A stretch of DNA of 64,000 bases from Klebsiella africana (GTDB lineage: Bacteria; Pseudomonadota; Gammaproteobacteria; Enterobacterales; Enterobacteriaceae), in assembly GCF_020526085.1 (NCBI RefSeq), contig NZ_CP084874.1:3968001-4032000 (forward strand). Direction: 5' to 3'. The notes beneath the pieces are model-generated. The model was not told the origin of the DNA. It made no database searches and saw only the letters and a list, made by a program, of their open reading frames with translations. Position numbers and translations under genes: made by a program. The first letter of the stretch is position 1. Each line of letters starts with the position of its first letter. Shown here piece after piece: positions 37,237 to 52,689 of the stretch.

Positions 37237-37376
37237 TGTTCTCTTCCTCTCTTTATAATTTATATCGCACCGGAGTCCTTCATAGTGCGACCGCGCAGCA
37301 GTTATATCAGGACTGTCATGCCCTTACAACAGCAGTTGTCGATGACCCCCCTGCCAGCGATCTAAGTTAGCTACAC

Positions 37377-37413
37377 AAAAAAAGGCTGGCAAGTGCGAAA
37401 TGCCTTACCAGCC
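37377..37413 (-). terminator. Terminator of lon
   Basis: Minus-strand stem GGCTGGTAAG / CTTGCCAGCC (one T-G pair) with a 10-base loop, followed by seven T residues. It isolates lon from hupB. Confidence 0.85.
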
Positions 37414-37445
37414 CTATTTTTATTAGCGCAATTTGCGCAGAATCA

Positions 37446-39800
37446 CTATTTCGCGGTCACAACCTGCATGCCGAACGGTTCGTTTTGCAGCGCAAGTGTC
37501 AGAACTTCCTCGATTCGTTTCACCGGATGGATATCTAAATCGGCGATAACGTTATCTGGAATTTCTTCAAGGTCGCGTTTGTTCTCATCAGGAATCAGAA
37601 CAGTCTTAATGCCGCCGCGATGCGCCGCCAGCAGTTTTTCCTTCAGACCGCCGATCGGCAGTACCTGACCACGCAGAGTAATTTCCCCGGTCATCGCCAC
37701 ATCGGCGCGGACTGGGTTACCCGTCAGACAGGAGACCAGCGCCGTGCACATGGCAATCCCCGCGCTCGGGCCATCTTTCGGCGTCGCCCCTTCCGGCACG
37801 TGGACGTGAATGTCACGCTTCTCGTAGAAATCGGCGTTAATGCCCAGTTTGTCCGCCCGTGAACGTACCACGGTCAGCGCAGCCTGAATTGATTCCTGCA
37901 TTACCTCACCCAGCGAACCGGTGTAGGTCAGCTTGCCTTTGCCCGGAACGCAGGCGGTTTCGATGGTCAGCAGATCGCCGCCCACTTCGGTCCACGCCAG
38001 ACCGGTGACCTGACCAACGCGGTTCTCGCTGTCGGCACGACCATAGTCGAAGCGCTGTACGCCAAGATAATCATGCAGATTCTCACCGTTAATTTCGATG
38101 TGTTTCAGCGACTTATCCAGCAGCAGCTGCTTAACGGCCTTACGGCACAGCTTGGAGATTTCACGCTCCAGACTACGAACGCCCGCTTCCCGCGTGTAGT
38201 AACGAATAATACCGATAATGGCGCTATCGTCGACGGTCAGCTCGCCTTTTTTCAGCGCGTTACGTTCGATCTGCTTCGGCAGCAGGTGACGTTTGGCGAT
38301 GTTCAGCTTTTCATCTTCGGTATAACCGGAGAGGCGAATCACTTCCATGCGGTCCAGCAGCGGCGCCGGAATGTTCATGGAGTTGGAAGTCGCCACGAAC
38401 ATCACGTCGCTGAGATCGTAATCCACTTCCAGGTAGTGGTCGTTAAAGGCCACGTTCTGTTCCGGATCCAGCACCTCAAGCAACGCGGAAGCCGGATCGC
38501 CGCGCATGTCGGAAGACATTTTGTCGATCTCATCCAGCAGGAACAGCGGGTTTTTGACCCCTACTTTCGCCATTTTCTGGATCAGTTTGCCCGGCATCGA
38601 GCCAATATAGGTCCGACGGTGACCGCGGATTTCCGCTTCATCGCGCACGCCGCCCAGCGCCATGCGCACGTATTTCCGTCCGGTCGCTTTGGCGATGGAT
38701 TGGCCCAGCGAGGTTTTACCTACCCCCGGCGGTCCCACCAGACAAAGGATCGGCCCCTTGATTTTGTTCACCCGGCTCTGCACCGCGAGATATTCAAGGA
38801 TGCGGTCCTTCACGCGCTCCAGACCATAGTGATCGGTATCGAGGATCTCCTGGGCCTGACGCAGGTCTTTTTTGACCTTACTGCGCGCATTCCACGGCAC
38901 CTGCACCATCCAGTCGATGTAGCCACGCACGACGGTCGCTTCCGCAGACATCGGCGACATCATCTTCAGCTTCTGCAGTTCCGCTTCGGTTTTTTCTTTC
39001 GCCTCTTTAGGCATTTTCGCCGCGTCGATCTTGCGCTTCAGCGCTTCGTTTTCGTCCGGGGCGTCGTCCATCTCACCGAGTTCTTTCTGAATCGCTTTCA
39101 TTTGCTCGTTCAGATAGTACTCGCGCTGGGATTTCTCCATCTGCTTTTTGACGCGGTTGCGAATGCGCTTCTCAACCTGCAGCAGATCGATTTCCGATTC
39201 CATCATCGCCATCAGATATTCCAGACGTTCGTTGACGTCGGACATCTCAAGCACAGACTGCTTGTCAGCCAGCTTCAGCGGCATGTGCGCCGCGATGGTA
39301 TCCGCCAGGCGCGCCGGATCGTCGATGCTGTTCAGCGACGTCAACACTTCCGGTGGGATCTTCTTGTTCAGCTTGATATAGCCTTCAAACTGGCTGATAG
39401 CGGTGCGAACCAGCACTTCCTGCTCGCGTTCGTCAATCGCCGGCGAGTCGAGATACTCCGCTTTCGCCGAGAAATGCTCGCCATTATCAGACAGCGCAGA
39501 AATGCGTGCACGCTGCAGCCCTTCGACCAGCACCTTCACGGTGCCGTCCGGCAGCTTCAGCATCTGCAAAATAGACGCCACGGTTCCAACGGTGAAAAGA
39601 TCGTTTACACCCGGCTCATCCGTCGACGCTTCTTTCTGCGCAACCAGCATGATTTTTTTATCATGGTCCATGGCCGCTTCGAGGCAACGGATAGATTTTT
39701 CCCGCCCTACGAACAGGGGTATGACCATGTGCGGATAAACCACCACATCGCGCAATGGCAATACGGGGATTTCAATGCGTTCAGAACGCTCAGGATTCAT
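37446..39800 (-). CDS. lon: ATP-dependent protease Lon
   Basis: A 784-residue protease, identical in length to E. coli Lon. N-terminal substrate domain, coiled coil, AAA+ module (Walker A GPPGVGKT, Walker B FLLDEIDK) and C-terminal serine-lysine protease domain with S679 ([10 protein letters not shown]) and K722 ([10 protein letters not shown]). It degrades misfolded proteins and regulators such as SulA and RcsA. The start at 39800 matches the E. coli N-terminus [11 protein letters not shown]; an earlier in-frame ATG would add 36 residues encoded by the leader. Confidence 0.98.
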   Translation of the reverse strand: MNPERSERIEIPVLPLRDVVVYPHMVIPLFVGREKSIRCLEAAMDHDKKIMLVAQKEASTDEPGVNDLFTVGTVASILQMLKLPDGTVKVLVEGLQRARISALSDNGEHFSAKAEYLDSPAIDEREQEVLVRTAISQFEGYIKLNKKIPPEVLTSLNSIDDPARLADTIAAHMPLKLADKQSVLEMSDVNERLEYLMAMMESEIDLLQVEKRIRNRVKKQMEKSQREYYLNEQMKAIQKELGEMDDAPDENEALKRKIDAAKMPKEAKEKTEAELQKLKMMSPMSAEATVVRGYIDWMVQVPWNARSKVKKDLRQAQEILDTDHYGLERVKDRILEYLAVQSRVNKIKGPILCLVGPPGVGKTSLGQSIAKATGRKYVRMALGGVRDEAEIRGHRRTYIGSMPGKLIQKMAKVGVKNPLFLLDEIDKMSSDMRGDPASALLEVLDPEQNVAFNDHYLEVDYDLSDVMFVATSNSMNIPAPLLDRMEVIRLSGYTEDEKLNIAKRHLLPKQIERNALKKGELTVDDSAIIGIIRYYTREAGVRSLEREISKLCRKAVKQLLLDKSLKHIEINGENLHDYLGVQRFDYGRADSENRVGQVTGLAWTEVGGDLLTIETACVPGKGKLTYTGSLGEVMQESIQAALTVVRSRADKLGINADFYEKRDIHVHVPEGATPKDGPSAGIAMCTALVSCLTGNPVRADVAMTGEITLRGQVLPIGGLKEKLLAAHRGGIKTVLIPDENKRDLEEIPDNVIADLDIHPVKRIEEVLTLALQNEPFGMQVVTAK

Positions 39801-39880
39801 AGAGCTCTCTCTTAGTTTAAAGTCCGCCAGGTAGCCGACGACGCCACACTCCACTGCATCGTCGTTAATATGTAATCCAG

Positions 39881-39908
39881 TATATGGGGATGTATTCCAC
39901 ACATTCAA
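39881..39908 (-). promoter_or_regulatory. Heat-shock (sigma-32) promoter of lon
   Basis: Minus-strand GTTGAA, a 14-base spacer, then CCCCATATA match the sigma-32 -35 and -10 elements at the place known for E. coli lon. Confidence 0.85.
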
Positions 39909-39924
39909 CGGCGGGAATGCAGGA

Positions 39925-39957
39925 AAAATAAAAGGGGAGATAAAATCCCCCCTTTTT
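39925..39957. terminator. Terminator of clpX
   Basis: AAAAGGGG / CCCCTTTT-type stem with T tracts on both strands between clpX and lon. Confidence 0.75.
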
Positions 39958-39983
39958 GTTAACTGCTTGAGTGAATTGGCTAA

Positions 39984-41258
39984 TTATTCACCAGATGCCT
40001 GCTGGGCTTCGGGTTTGCCGTAGATCAGCAGCGGCTTGCTTTGACCGGCGATAACCGACTCATCAATGACCACTTTTTCGACATCTTCCATCGAAGGCAG
40101 GTCATACATGGTATCCAGCAGCGCTGCTTCCACAATGGAACGCAGACCACGGGCGCCGGTTTTACGCGCCATTGCTTTCTTGGCGATGGCATCCAGCGCT
40201 TCGTCGCGGAACTCAAGCTCTGCGCCTTCAAGGCTAAACAGCGCCTGGTACTGCTTGGTCAGAGCGTTTTTCGGCTCTTTCAGGATCTGGATCAGTGCTT
40301 CTTCGCTCAGCTCATTCAGGGTCGCCACCACCGGCAGACGGCCGATGAATTCCGGGATCAGACCAAACTTGATCAGATCTTCCGGCTCGACCTGGGCCAG
40401 CAGCTCGCCTTCGCTCGCTTTGTCGGACTTCGCTTTTACCGTCGCGCCAAAACCAATGCCGGAGCCGGTTTCAACACGGTGAGAGATCACTTTGTCCAGG
40501 CCAGCAAATGCCCCGCCGCAGATAAACAGAATCTTGGAGGTATCAACCTGCAGGAACTCCTGTTGCGGATGTTTACGCCCGCCCTGTGGCGGAACGGCGG
40601 CAACGGTGCCTTCGATAAGCTTCAGCAGCGCCTGCTGTACACCTTCGCCGGAGACATCGCGGGTAATCGACGGGTTATCGGATTTACGCGAAATTTTGTC
40701 GATTTCGTCGATATAAACGATGCCGCGCTGCGCTTTCTGCACGTCATAATCGCACTTCTGCAGCAGTTTCTGAATGATATTTTCGACGTCCTCTCCCACA
40801 TAACCGGCTTCGGTCAGGGTGGTGGCGTCCGCCATGGTAAACGGCACATCCAGCAGGCGCGCCAGCGTTTCCGCCAGCAGCGTTTTACCGGAGCCGGTCG
40901 GCCCGATCAGCAGGATGTTACTTTTACCCAGCTCTACGCCATTGCTGGTATCGCCATTGCGCAGACGTTTGTAGTGGTTGTATACCGCGACCGCCAACAC
41001 TTTCTTCGCCTGTTCCTGACCGATGACGTAGTCATCAAGGTGATGGCGAATCTCGTGCGGCGTCGGCAGCGCGCTGCGCTCGCGGTGCGGCGCAACTTCT
41101 TTAATCTCTTCGCGAATGATGTCGTTACATAAATCAACGCATTCGTCGCAGATATACACGGATGGCCCGGCGATCAGCTTACGCACTTCATGCTGGCTTT
41201 TGCCGCAAAAAGAGCAATACAACAATTTGCCCGAACCATCTTTGCGTTTATCTGTCAT
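39984..41258 (-). CDS. clpX: ClpX unfoldase of the ClpXP protease
   Basis: A 424-residue AAA+ unfoldase, same length as in E. coli. Zinc-binding domain with C15, C18, C37 and C40, Walker A GPTGSGKT at 119-126, Walker [10 protein letters not shown], and the IGF-type loop (GIGFGATV) that binds ClpP. The start MTDKRKDG is at 41258; a longer frame runs into the clpP-clpX gap. Confidence 0.98.
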   Translation of the reverse strand: MTDKRKDGSGKLLYCSFCGKSQHEVRKLIAGPSVYICDECVDLCNDIIREEIKEVAPHRERSALPTPHEIRHHLDDYVIGQEQAKKVLAVAVYNHYKRLRNGDTSNGVELGKSNILLIGPTGSGKTLLAETLARLLDVPFTMADATTLTEAGYVGEDVENIIQKLLQKCDYDVQKAQRGIVYIDEIDKISRKSDNPSITRDVSGEGVQQALLKLIEGTVAAVPPQGGRKHPQQEFLQVDTSKILFICGGAFAGLDKVISHRVETGSGIGFGATVKAKSDKASEGELLAQVEPEDLIKFGLIPEFIGRLPVVATLNELSEEALIQILKEPKNALTKQYQALFSLEGAELEFRDEALDAIAKKAMARKTGARGLRSIVEAALLDTMYDLPSMEDVEKVVIDESVIAGQSKPLLIYGKPEAQQASGE

Positions 41259-41508
41259 GAGTCCAAACCTCTTTTTAAGTTCTTTGTGCCGCACACGACG
41301 ACGCAAATGCCATTCTCAGGCGCAAGCCGCCATATAGCGTTGTGCCGCCCTTCATTAGTATATACACAAAATCCTTCGCGCTACATCGAGGCGGTGGTGA
41401 AGCTACCGGCCGCGAGCCTGCCCGGCAAGCGCCCGGTATAAGACCAACCACCTACGCAGACGTGGCGAGAAGGATGAAGCGTAAAGCGGCACCCTTGCGC
41501 CTTGGGCA

Positions 41509-42132
41509 TCAATTACGATGGGTCAAAATAGAGTCGACCAGCCCGTACTCCACGGCCTCCGCAGCAGACAGGAAGCGGTCACGCTCGGTGTCACGCTCAA
41601 TCTGCTCAAGAGACTGGCCGGTATGATGCGCCATCAGCTCATTCATGCGTCCTTTCACCTTCAGGATTTCGCGGGCATGGATCTCAATATCCGTCGCCTG
41701 TCCCTGATAGCCGCCCAGCGGCTGGTGGATCATCACGCGGGAGTTCGGCAGGCAGAAGCGCTTGCCTTTCGCTCCGGCGGTCAGCAGGAACGCGCCCATG
41801 GAAGCGGCCTGGCCCATACAGATGGTGCTGACATCCGGCTTGATGAACTGCATGGTGTCATAAATCGACATCCCGGCGGTGATCACCCCGCCCGGAGAGT
41901 TAATGTACAGGTAAATGTCTTTTTCCGGGTTTTCCGCTTCCAGAAACAGCATCTGCGCCACGATCAGGTTGGCCATGTGGTCTTCAACCTGGCCGGTCAG
42001 AAAAATGACGCGTTCCTTAAGCAGACGGGAGTAGATATCAAAAGAACGTTCACCGCGTGAGGTCTGTTCAATGACCATCGGCACCAGGGCCATATGGGGT
42101 GCAAAGTTGTCTCGTTCGCCACTGTATGACAT
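41509..42132 (-). CDS. clpP: ClpP protease subunit
   Basis: A 207-residue serine protease with the triad S111 (GQAASMGAF), H136 (VMIHQPLGG) and D185. The N-terminal propeptide of 14 residues is cut autocatalytically. It forms a tetradecamer that works with ClpX and ClpA. It lies between tig and clpX, with 250 bases before clpX that hold no gene I can identify. Confidence 0.98.
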   Translation of the reverse strand: MSYSGERDNFAPHMALVPMVIEQTSRGERSFDIYSRLLKERVIFLTGQVEDHMANLIVAQMLFLEAENPEKDIYLYINSPGGVITAGMSIYDTMQFIKPDVSTICMGQAASMGAFLLTAGAKGKRFCLPNSRVMIHQPLGGYQGQATDIEIHAREILKVKGRMNELMAHHTGQSLEQIERDTERDRFLSAAEAVEYGLVDSILTHRN

Positions 42133-42275
42133 TTCCGTCTCCTGGAGTAATTTTAAAATACCTGCTGCACTGATTGTAACCTTACGGACGGATTATCAGC
42201 CACAGTTTCTATCCGCTGAACGCGTCACCGCCTCTTTAACACGCGTGCGATTGCGGATGCAGTTGCCTCCCCCGG

Positions 42276-42304
42276 TAATGGGGATGGTGTTGCCATATTT
42301 CAAG
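42276..42304 (-). promoter_or_regulatory. Heat-shock (sigma-32) promoter of clpP
   Basis: Minus-strand CTTGAA, a 15-base spacer and CCCCATTA give a perfect sigma-32 -35 element and a consensus -10 element, 144 bases upstream of clpP. Confidence 0.88.
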
Positions 42305-42377
42305 CATAACAAGCTTTTGCTGTAACGCTATCATGGTAAATGCGTTTTAGCACCGTGCCTGAGGCTATCATTATCTT

Positions 42378-42413
42378 AAAAAAAAACCCGCCGCCTTTCG
42401 GCAACGGGTTTTT
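42378..42413 (-). terminator. Terminator of tig
   Basis: AACCCG / CGGGTT stem extended by GCC/GGC pairs, followed on the minus strand by nine T residues; the tig-clpP gap otherwise holds only the clpP promoter. Confidence 0.88.
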
Positions 42414-42441
42414 GCTCGAACCTTAAACAATCGCGGCGAAA

Positions 42442-44085
<1,644 letters not shown>

Positions 44086-44403
44086 CTAGGCGATACTCCC
44101 CGCACCGCGGCACGGCGGCGAGGCGAATACCGTATCCTGTAATGCTTCCCATTCTTTAATCGTATAGGTGTGCAGCGCCAGGGCATGCACTGTACTCGAC
44201 AGCTCCTCGGTTAGCGTGCCGTAGATCATACGGTGGCGGTTGAGGAAACGTTCGCCAGTGAAGCGATCGCTCACTAACACCACTTTAAAATGACTTTCAG
44301 AGCCCGCTGGGACGTTGTGACGATAACTTTCATCCACGACTTCGAGATACATCGGGTCGAACGCTGCTCTAAGTTTTGCTTCGATCTGTTCACGTATCAT
44401 CAT
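44086..44403 (-). CDS. bolA: BolA morphogene/transcription regulator
   Basis: A 105-residue BolA protein, same length as in E. coli, with the class II-KH-like fold and [10 protein letters not shown] plus [14 protein letters not shown] motifs; H residues in these segments bind [2Fe-2S] with monothiol glutaredoxin. It responds to stationary phase and stress and affects cell shape and biofilm. Start 44403 (MMIREQI) has GGAG eight bases upstream. The 302 bases between bolA and yajG hold no gene; no gearbox promoter could be assigned with confidence. Confidence 0.96.
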   Translation of the reverse strand: MMIREQIEAKLRAAFDPMYLEVVDESYRHNVPAGSESHFKVVLVSDRFTGERFLNRHRMIYGTLTEELSSTVHALALHTYTIKEWEALQDTVFASPPCRGAGSIA

Positions 44404-44705
44404 GAATTTTCTCCTCCGACAACGCTGAGATGCCGCCACTCCATTTAAATGTTAGCCGCTTTTACCGCTTCCATTAGGAGAAAACAACAAAAAATTAGCA
44501 TTGTTCTGATATTTTCATTCAAAAGTATCACGTTTACTGGCTCTGATCGCCAAATCCGCCGGGGAACAAGCCATTAACCGAGGCGGGACGCTCAGAAAAC
44601 CGCCAGCACGATGGATTTACACGCGTTGCCACTTCCCCTTGCCGTTGGCGATGCTATGATGGCGGTAATTTTCCTTATAACAACACCATGCGTTGAGACC
44701 TGAAC

Positions 44706-45284
44706 ATGCTTAAGAAGATCCTTTTCCCGTTGGTCGCCATGTTTATGCTGGCAGGATGCGCCACGCCGCCGACCACTATTGAAGTATCGCCGAAAATCAC
44801 GCTGCCGCAGCAGGATCCGAGCCTGATGGGCGTGACCGTCAGCATTAACGGCGCCGACCAGCGTCCGGACCAGGCGCTGGCGAAAGTGACGCGTGACAAT
44901 CAGCAGGTCACTCTCACCGCCTCTCGCGATCTGCGCTTCCTGCTGCAGGAAGTGCTGGAGAAACAGATGACGTCTCGCGGCTACATGATTGGCCCGAACG
45001 GCGCGGTCGATCTGCAGATCATCGTTAACAAACTCTATGCTGACGTCTCTCAGGGTAACGTGCGTTATAACATCGCCACCAAAGCCGATATCGCCATTAT
45101 TGCCACTGCGGCAAACGGCACGAAGATGACCAAAAACTACCGCGCCAGCTACTCCGTTGAAGGCGCCTTCCAGGCCTCGAACAAAAACATCGCTGATGCC
45201 GTCAACAGCGTCCTGACCGATACCATCGCCGATATGGCGCAGGACACCAGCATCCACGATTTCATCAAGCAAAACGCGCGTTAA
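44706..45284 (+). CDS. yajG: YajG family lipoprotein
   Basis: A 192-residue lipoprotein with lipobox MLAGC (C18, alanine at +2, so outer membrane). The remainder is a YajG domain of unknown function (LMGVTVSINGADQRPDQ). It is upstream of ampG, as in E. coli. Confidence 0.95.
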   Translation: MLKKILFPLVAMFMLAGCATPPTTIEVSPKITLPQQDPSLMGVTVSINGADQRPDQALAKVTRDNQQVTLTASRDLRFLLQEVLEKQMTSRGYMIGPNGAVDLQIIVNKLYADVSQGNVRYNIATKADIAIIATAANGTKMTKNYRASYSVEGAFQASNKNIADAVNSVLTDTIADMAQDTSIHDFIKQNAR

Positions 45285-45291
45285 TGCCACC

Positions 45292-45317
45292 ACGAACCCG
45301 GCCTCCGCCGGGTTCGT
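45292..45317 (+). terminator. Strong hairpin between yajG and ampG
   Basis: A perfect 10-base-pair stem ACGAACCCGG / CCGGGTTCGT with a 6-base loop starts 8 bases after the yajG stop and ends 10 bases before the ampG ATG. The T tract is short (CTTTAT), so it may be an attenuator or a structure affecting ampG translation rather than a full terminator. Confidence 0.6.
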
Positions 45318-45327
45318 GCTTTATGCT

Positions 45328-46803
45328 ATGTCCAGTCACTACTTACGCATTTTTCAGCAGCCGAAATCAGCGATTTTGCTGATCCTTGGTTTCGCCTCCG
45401 GTCTGCCGCTGGCTCTCACCTCCGGCACCCTACAGGCCTGGATGACGGTGGAAAATATCGATCTGAAAACGATCGGTTTTTTCTCACTCGTCGGCCAGGC
45501 CTATGTCTTTAAATTCCTCTGGTCCCCGCTAATGGACCGCTACACGCCGCCCTTTCTTGGACGTCGTCGCGGCTGGCTGTTGACCACCCAGGTATTACTC
45601 CTGCTGGCGATCGCGGCGATGGGCTTTCTTGAGCCGGTCACCCAATTACGCTGGATGGCGGCGCTGGCGGTGGTTATCGCCTTCTGCTCGGCGTCACAGG
45701 ATATTGTGTTCGACGCCTGGAAAACCGACGTATTGCCGGCAGAAGAGCGTGGCGCCGGCGCGGCGATCAGTGTGCTGGGCTATCGCCTCGGGATGCTGGT
45801 CTCCGGCGGACTAGCCCTGTGGCTTGCCGACCGCTATCTCGGCTGGCAGGGGATGTACTGGCTGATGGCGGCGCTGCTGGTGCCCTGTATTATCGCCACA
45901 CTGCTGGCGCCCGAACCGAGCGATGTTATCCCGGTTCCCAGATCGCTGGAGCAGGCGGTAGCCGAACCGCTGCGCGATTTTTTCGGCCGCAACAACGCCT
46001 GGCTGATTCTGCTGCTTATCGTCCTTTATAAGCTTGGCGACGCGTTTGCCATGAGTCTGACCACCACCTTCCTGATCCGCGGCGTGGGGTTTGACGCTGG
46101 TGAAGTGGGCATGGTGAACAAAACCTTAGGCCTGTTTGCCACCATTCTCGGCGCCCTGTACGGCGGCGTCCTGATGCAGCGGCTGACGCTGTTTCGAGCG
46201 CTGCTCATTTTCGGTTTGCTGCAGGGGGTCTCTAACGCCGGTTACTGGCTGCTGTCGATTACCGATAAGCACCTCTATTCCATGGCGACCGCGGTATTCT
46301 TTGAAAACCTGTGCGGAGGAATGGGAACGGCGGCGTTTGTCGCACTGCTGATGACGCTATGCAATAAATCATTCTCCGCCACCCAGTTCGCGCTGCTCTC
46401 GGCGCTCTCTGCGGTAGGTCGCGTGTACGTCGGGCCGATCGCCGGCTGGTTTGTCGAGGCCCACGGCTGGTCGACGTTCTATCTCTTCTCTGTTGTCGCG
46501 GCGGTGCCGGGGATTGCCCTGCTGCTGCTATGCCGGCAAACGCTTGAGCATACCCAGCGCACGGCTAGCTTTATGCCGCGAAGCGAGTTCCCGCAGGCCT
46601 ACGCGCTGGCGCTGGGGATCCTGACGCTGGGCTGCCTGCTGCTGACGGTATGGCTGATACTACTGATCATGAACGCGCTGGATTATACGGCATTCTCCTT
46701 CCTGCCCGGCCTGCTGGAGGTTGCCGCGCTCACCGCCGTTGGCGGTATTTTGTTCGGCGGACTGCTTGACTATCTGGCGCTGCGTAAAACCCGCCTGATT
46801 TAA
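45328..46803 (+). CDS. ampG: Muropeptide permease AmpG
   Basis: A 491-residue MFS permease with 12-14 predicted transmembrane helices. It closely matches E. coli AmpG (LGFASGLPLALTSGTLQAWM, KFLWSPLMDR). It imports anhydromuropeptides for wall recycling, and in other species feeds AmpC induction. The ATG at 45328 gives the E. coli N-terminus; GTG at 45316 is an alternative. No clear Shine-Dalgarno precedes either. Confidence 0.96.
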   Translation: MSSHYLRIFQQPKSAILLILGFASGLPLALTSGTLQAWMTVENIDLKTIGFFSLVGQAYVFKFLWSPLMDRYTPPFLGRRRGWLLTTQVLLLLAIAAMGFLEPVTQLRWMAALAVVIAFCSASQDIVFDAWKTDVLPAEERGAGAAISVLGYRLGMLVSGGLALWLADRYLGWQGMYWLMAALLVPCIIATLLAPEPSDVIPVPRSLEQAVAEPLRDFFGRNNAWLILLLIVLYKLGDAFAMSLTTTFLIRGVGFDAGEVGMVNKTLGLFATILGALYGGVLMQRLTLFRALLIFGLLQGVSNAGYWLLSITDKHLYSMATAVFFENLCGGMGTAAFVALLMTLCNKSFSATQFALLSALSAVGRVYVGPIAGWFVEAHGWSTFYLFSVVAAVPGIALLLLCRQTLEHTQRTASFMPRSEFPQAYALALGILTLGCLLLTVWLILLIMNALDYTAFSFLPGLLEVAALTAVGGILFGGLLDYLALRKTRLI

Positions 46804-50838
<4,035 letters not shown>

Positions 50839-50839
<1 letters not shown>

Positions 50840-51168
50840 TGAGTCATTCTACCGATCATAGCGGCGCTTCTCACGGCAGCGTGAAGAGCTACATGACAGG
50901 ATTTATCCTGTCCATCATTCTGACGGTCATTCCGTTCGCCATGGTGATGAGTGGCTCCGCCTCGCATGCGGTTATCCTTGGCACCATTCTGGTGACCGCT
51001 GTGGTGCAGATCGTGGTACACCTCGTGTACTTCCTGCATATGAACAGCAAGTCCGATGAAGGTTGGAACCTGACCGCATTTATCTTCACCGTAATCATCA
51101 TTGCGATCGTGGTTGTCGGCTCCATCTGGATTATGTGGAACCTGAACTACAACATGATGATGCACTAA
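50839..51168 (+). CDS. cyoD: Cytochrome bo3 ubiquinol oxidase subunit IV
   Basis: A 109-residue subunit with three transmembrane helices ([52 protein letters not shown]). It starts at the TAATG junction with cyoC; a longer in-frame version begins inside cyoC and is rejected. It helps CuB insertion into subunit I. Confidence 0.96.
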
Positions 51169-51179
51169 GAGCGGCGAGT

Positions 51180-52067
51180 ATGTTTAAGCAATACCTGCAA
51201 GTAACGAAACCAGGCATTATTTTTGGCAACCTGATCTCCGTGATCGGCGGTTTCCTGCTGGCCTCCAAAGGCCACATCGACTATCCGCTGTTCGTCTGGA
51301 CGCTCCTTGGAGTATCCCTGGTGGTCGCCTCGGGTTGTGTATTCAACAACTACATCGACCGGGACATCGATCGTAAGATGGAACGGACGAAAAACCGGGT
51401 GCTGGTCAAAGGGCTGATCTCGCCAGAAGCTTCGCTGGTGTACGCCACCTTGCTGGGTATTGCTGGCTTCATGCTGCTGTGGTTCGGCGCTAACCCGCTG
51501 GCCTGCTGGCTGGGGGTGATGGGGTTCGTGGTTTATGTCGGCATCTACAGCCTGTACATGAAGCGCCACTCTGTTTACGGCACGCTGATTGGCTCACTCT
51601 CCGGCGCCGCGCCGCCGGTGATTGGCTACTGCGCGGTCACCGGTGATTTCGACAGCGGTGCGGCGATCCTGCTGGCTATTTTTAGCCTGTGGCAGATGCC
51701 TCACTCTTACGCCATCGCGATTTTCCGCTTTAAGGATTATCAGGCGGCGAATATTCCAGTGCTGCCGGTGGTAAAAGGCATTTCGGTCGCCAAAAACCAT
51801 ATTACGCTGTACATCGTTGCCTTTGCTGTGGCAACCCTGATGCTCTCGCTGGGCGGCTACGCTGGGTATAAATACCTGGTCGTGGCGGCAGCGGTCAGCG
51901 TCTGGTGGCTGGGCATGGCGCTGCGTGGCTATAAAGTGGCCGATGATAAAGTCTGGGCGCGTAAGCTGTTCGTCTTTTCTATCGTCGCCATCACCGCGCT
52001 GTCCGTGATGATGTCCGTTGACTTTATGGTACCGGATTCACATAGCCTGCTAGCTTACGTGAGATAG
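51180..52067 (+). CDS. cyoE: Protoheme IX farnesyltransferase (heme O synthase)
   Basis: A 295-residue UbiA-family prenyltransferase with about nine transmembrane helices. The aspartate-rich motif is [18 protein letters not shown]. It attaches the farnesyl group that makes heme O for subunit I. The start at 51180 follows GAGCGGCGAGT. Last cyo gene; a strong terminator follows. Confidence 0.97.
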   Translation: MFKQYLQVTKPGIIFGNLISVIGGFLLASKGHIDYPLFVWTLLGVSLVVASGCVFNNYIDRDIDRKMERTKNRVLVKGLISPEASLVYATLLGIAGFMLLWFGANPLACWLGVMGFVVYVGIYSLYMKRHSVYGTLIGSLSGAAPPVIGYCAVTGDFDSGAAILLAIFSLWQMPHSYAIAIFRFKDYQAANIPVLPVVKGISVAKNHITLYIVAFAVATLMLSLGGYAGYKYLVVAAAVSVWWLGMALRGYKVADDKVWARKLFVFSIVAITALSVMMSVDFMVPDSHSLLAYVR

Positions 52068-52091
52068 TTCCGCACTCCAGTACGTTCTAAG

Positions 52092-52121
52092 GCCCCGTAT
52101 TTACGGGGCTTTTTCTTTTTT
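52092..52121 (+). terminator. Terminator of the cyo operon
   Basis: GCCCCGTA / TACGGGGC stem followed by CTTTTTCTTTTTT. Confidence 0.93.
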
Positions 52122-52317
52122 GTTTCATCATCGCATTCTTCCTCATTTCATACTTCTCTCCCCTCCCCCATCGCTTGACCGCTATCTTTCCTGGCAAAAA
52201 ATGAGGAAAAATTGAGCCAGCACACACCGGACATCACTCGCGCCGCACGGTCCTGCGATGCTACCTTTCGCCCCGGGCTTATGCCCATTTGGGAAATAAT
52301 CACAACAAGGAATCGCA

Positions 52318-52650
52318 ATGAAAGAATTAACACTGAACGAAATGGCGTACATCTCTGGTGGCTTTAACCTGATCGGTGCAGCCACTGGCTTTGCCAGCTT
52401 TGCCGCCAGCTCTGCCGTTGGCTTCACCTCGTTTGTTCTGACCTCCGGCACCGCGTTCGCCTCGTTCGTCGGCGAAAGCGCAATGGCGTTTGGCTCCTTC
52501 CTGACCGGGCAGTCAAATTGGGAAACCTTTGTCACTGCCGGCAAGGAAAACTGGGGAAGCTTTGTTAACACCGCCAGCACCAGCTGGAACACCTTTGTCG
52601 ATAATGCTGCCAGCGAATGGAGTACCTTCCAGACCAAAGCGTCCGCATAA
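52318..52650 (+). CDS. Double-glycine leader protein with eight 11-residue aromatic repeats (candidate microcin-like)
   Basis: A 110-residue protein starting MKELTLNEMAYISGG. This 15-residue leader has the same length as the colicin V leader and shares 9 positions with it, ending in the Gly-Gly cut site of C39-peptidase ABC exporters. After a 9-residue lead-in, residues 25-110 are eight tandem repeats of 10-11 residues starting at 25, 36, 47, 58, 68, 79, 90 and 101, each opening [FW]-x-[ST]-F. The first four begin with Phe, the last four with Trp. The core has no cysteine and is slightly acidic, small-residue-rich, and periodic like an 11/3 amphipathic helix. AAGGAATCGCA is a good ribosome site. 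No exporter or immunity gene is nearby. Secretion is inferred from the leader; activity is unknown. Confidence 0.75.
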   Translation: MKELTLNEMAYISGGFNLIGAATGFASFAASSAVGFTSFVLTSGTAFASFVGESAMAFGSFLTGQSNWETFVTAGKENWGSFVNTASTSWNTFVDNAASEWSTFQTKASA

Positions 52651-52664
52651 GCGACGTCTCTCTA

Positions 52665-52687
52665 AGGGCAGCGCCACTGGCTGCCCT
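52665..52687. terminator. Hairpin between the leader-protein gene and the IclR gene
   Basis: A perfect 8-base-pair stem AGGGCAGC / GCTGCCCT with a 7-base loop, then GTTTAG; it lies between convergent genes and probably ends the plus-strand transcript. Confidence 0.65.
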
Positions 52688-52689
52688 GT

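Noticed and set aside
38073..39815. 580-residue open frame on the plus strand
   Set aside because: Antisense shadow of lon; repetitive His/Arg/Phe composition and no recognised domain.
40041..41132. 363-residue open frame opposite clpX
   Set aside because: Shadow frame produced by the GC-rich third positions of clpX.
52182..52637. Minus-strand frame opposite the repeat protein
   Set aside because: The 11-residue aromatic repeats, Gly-Gly leader and ribosome site all support the plus-strand frame.
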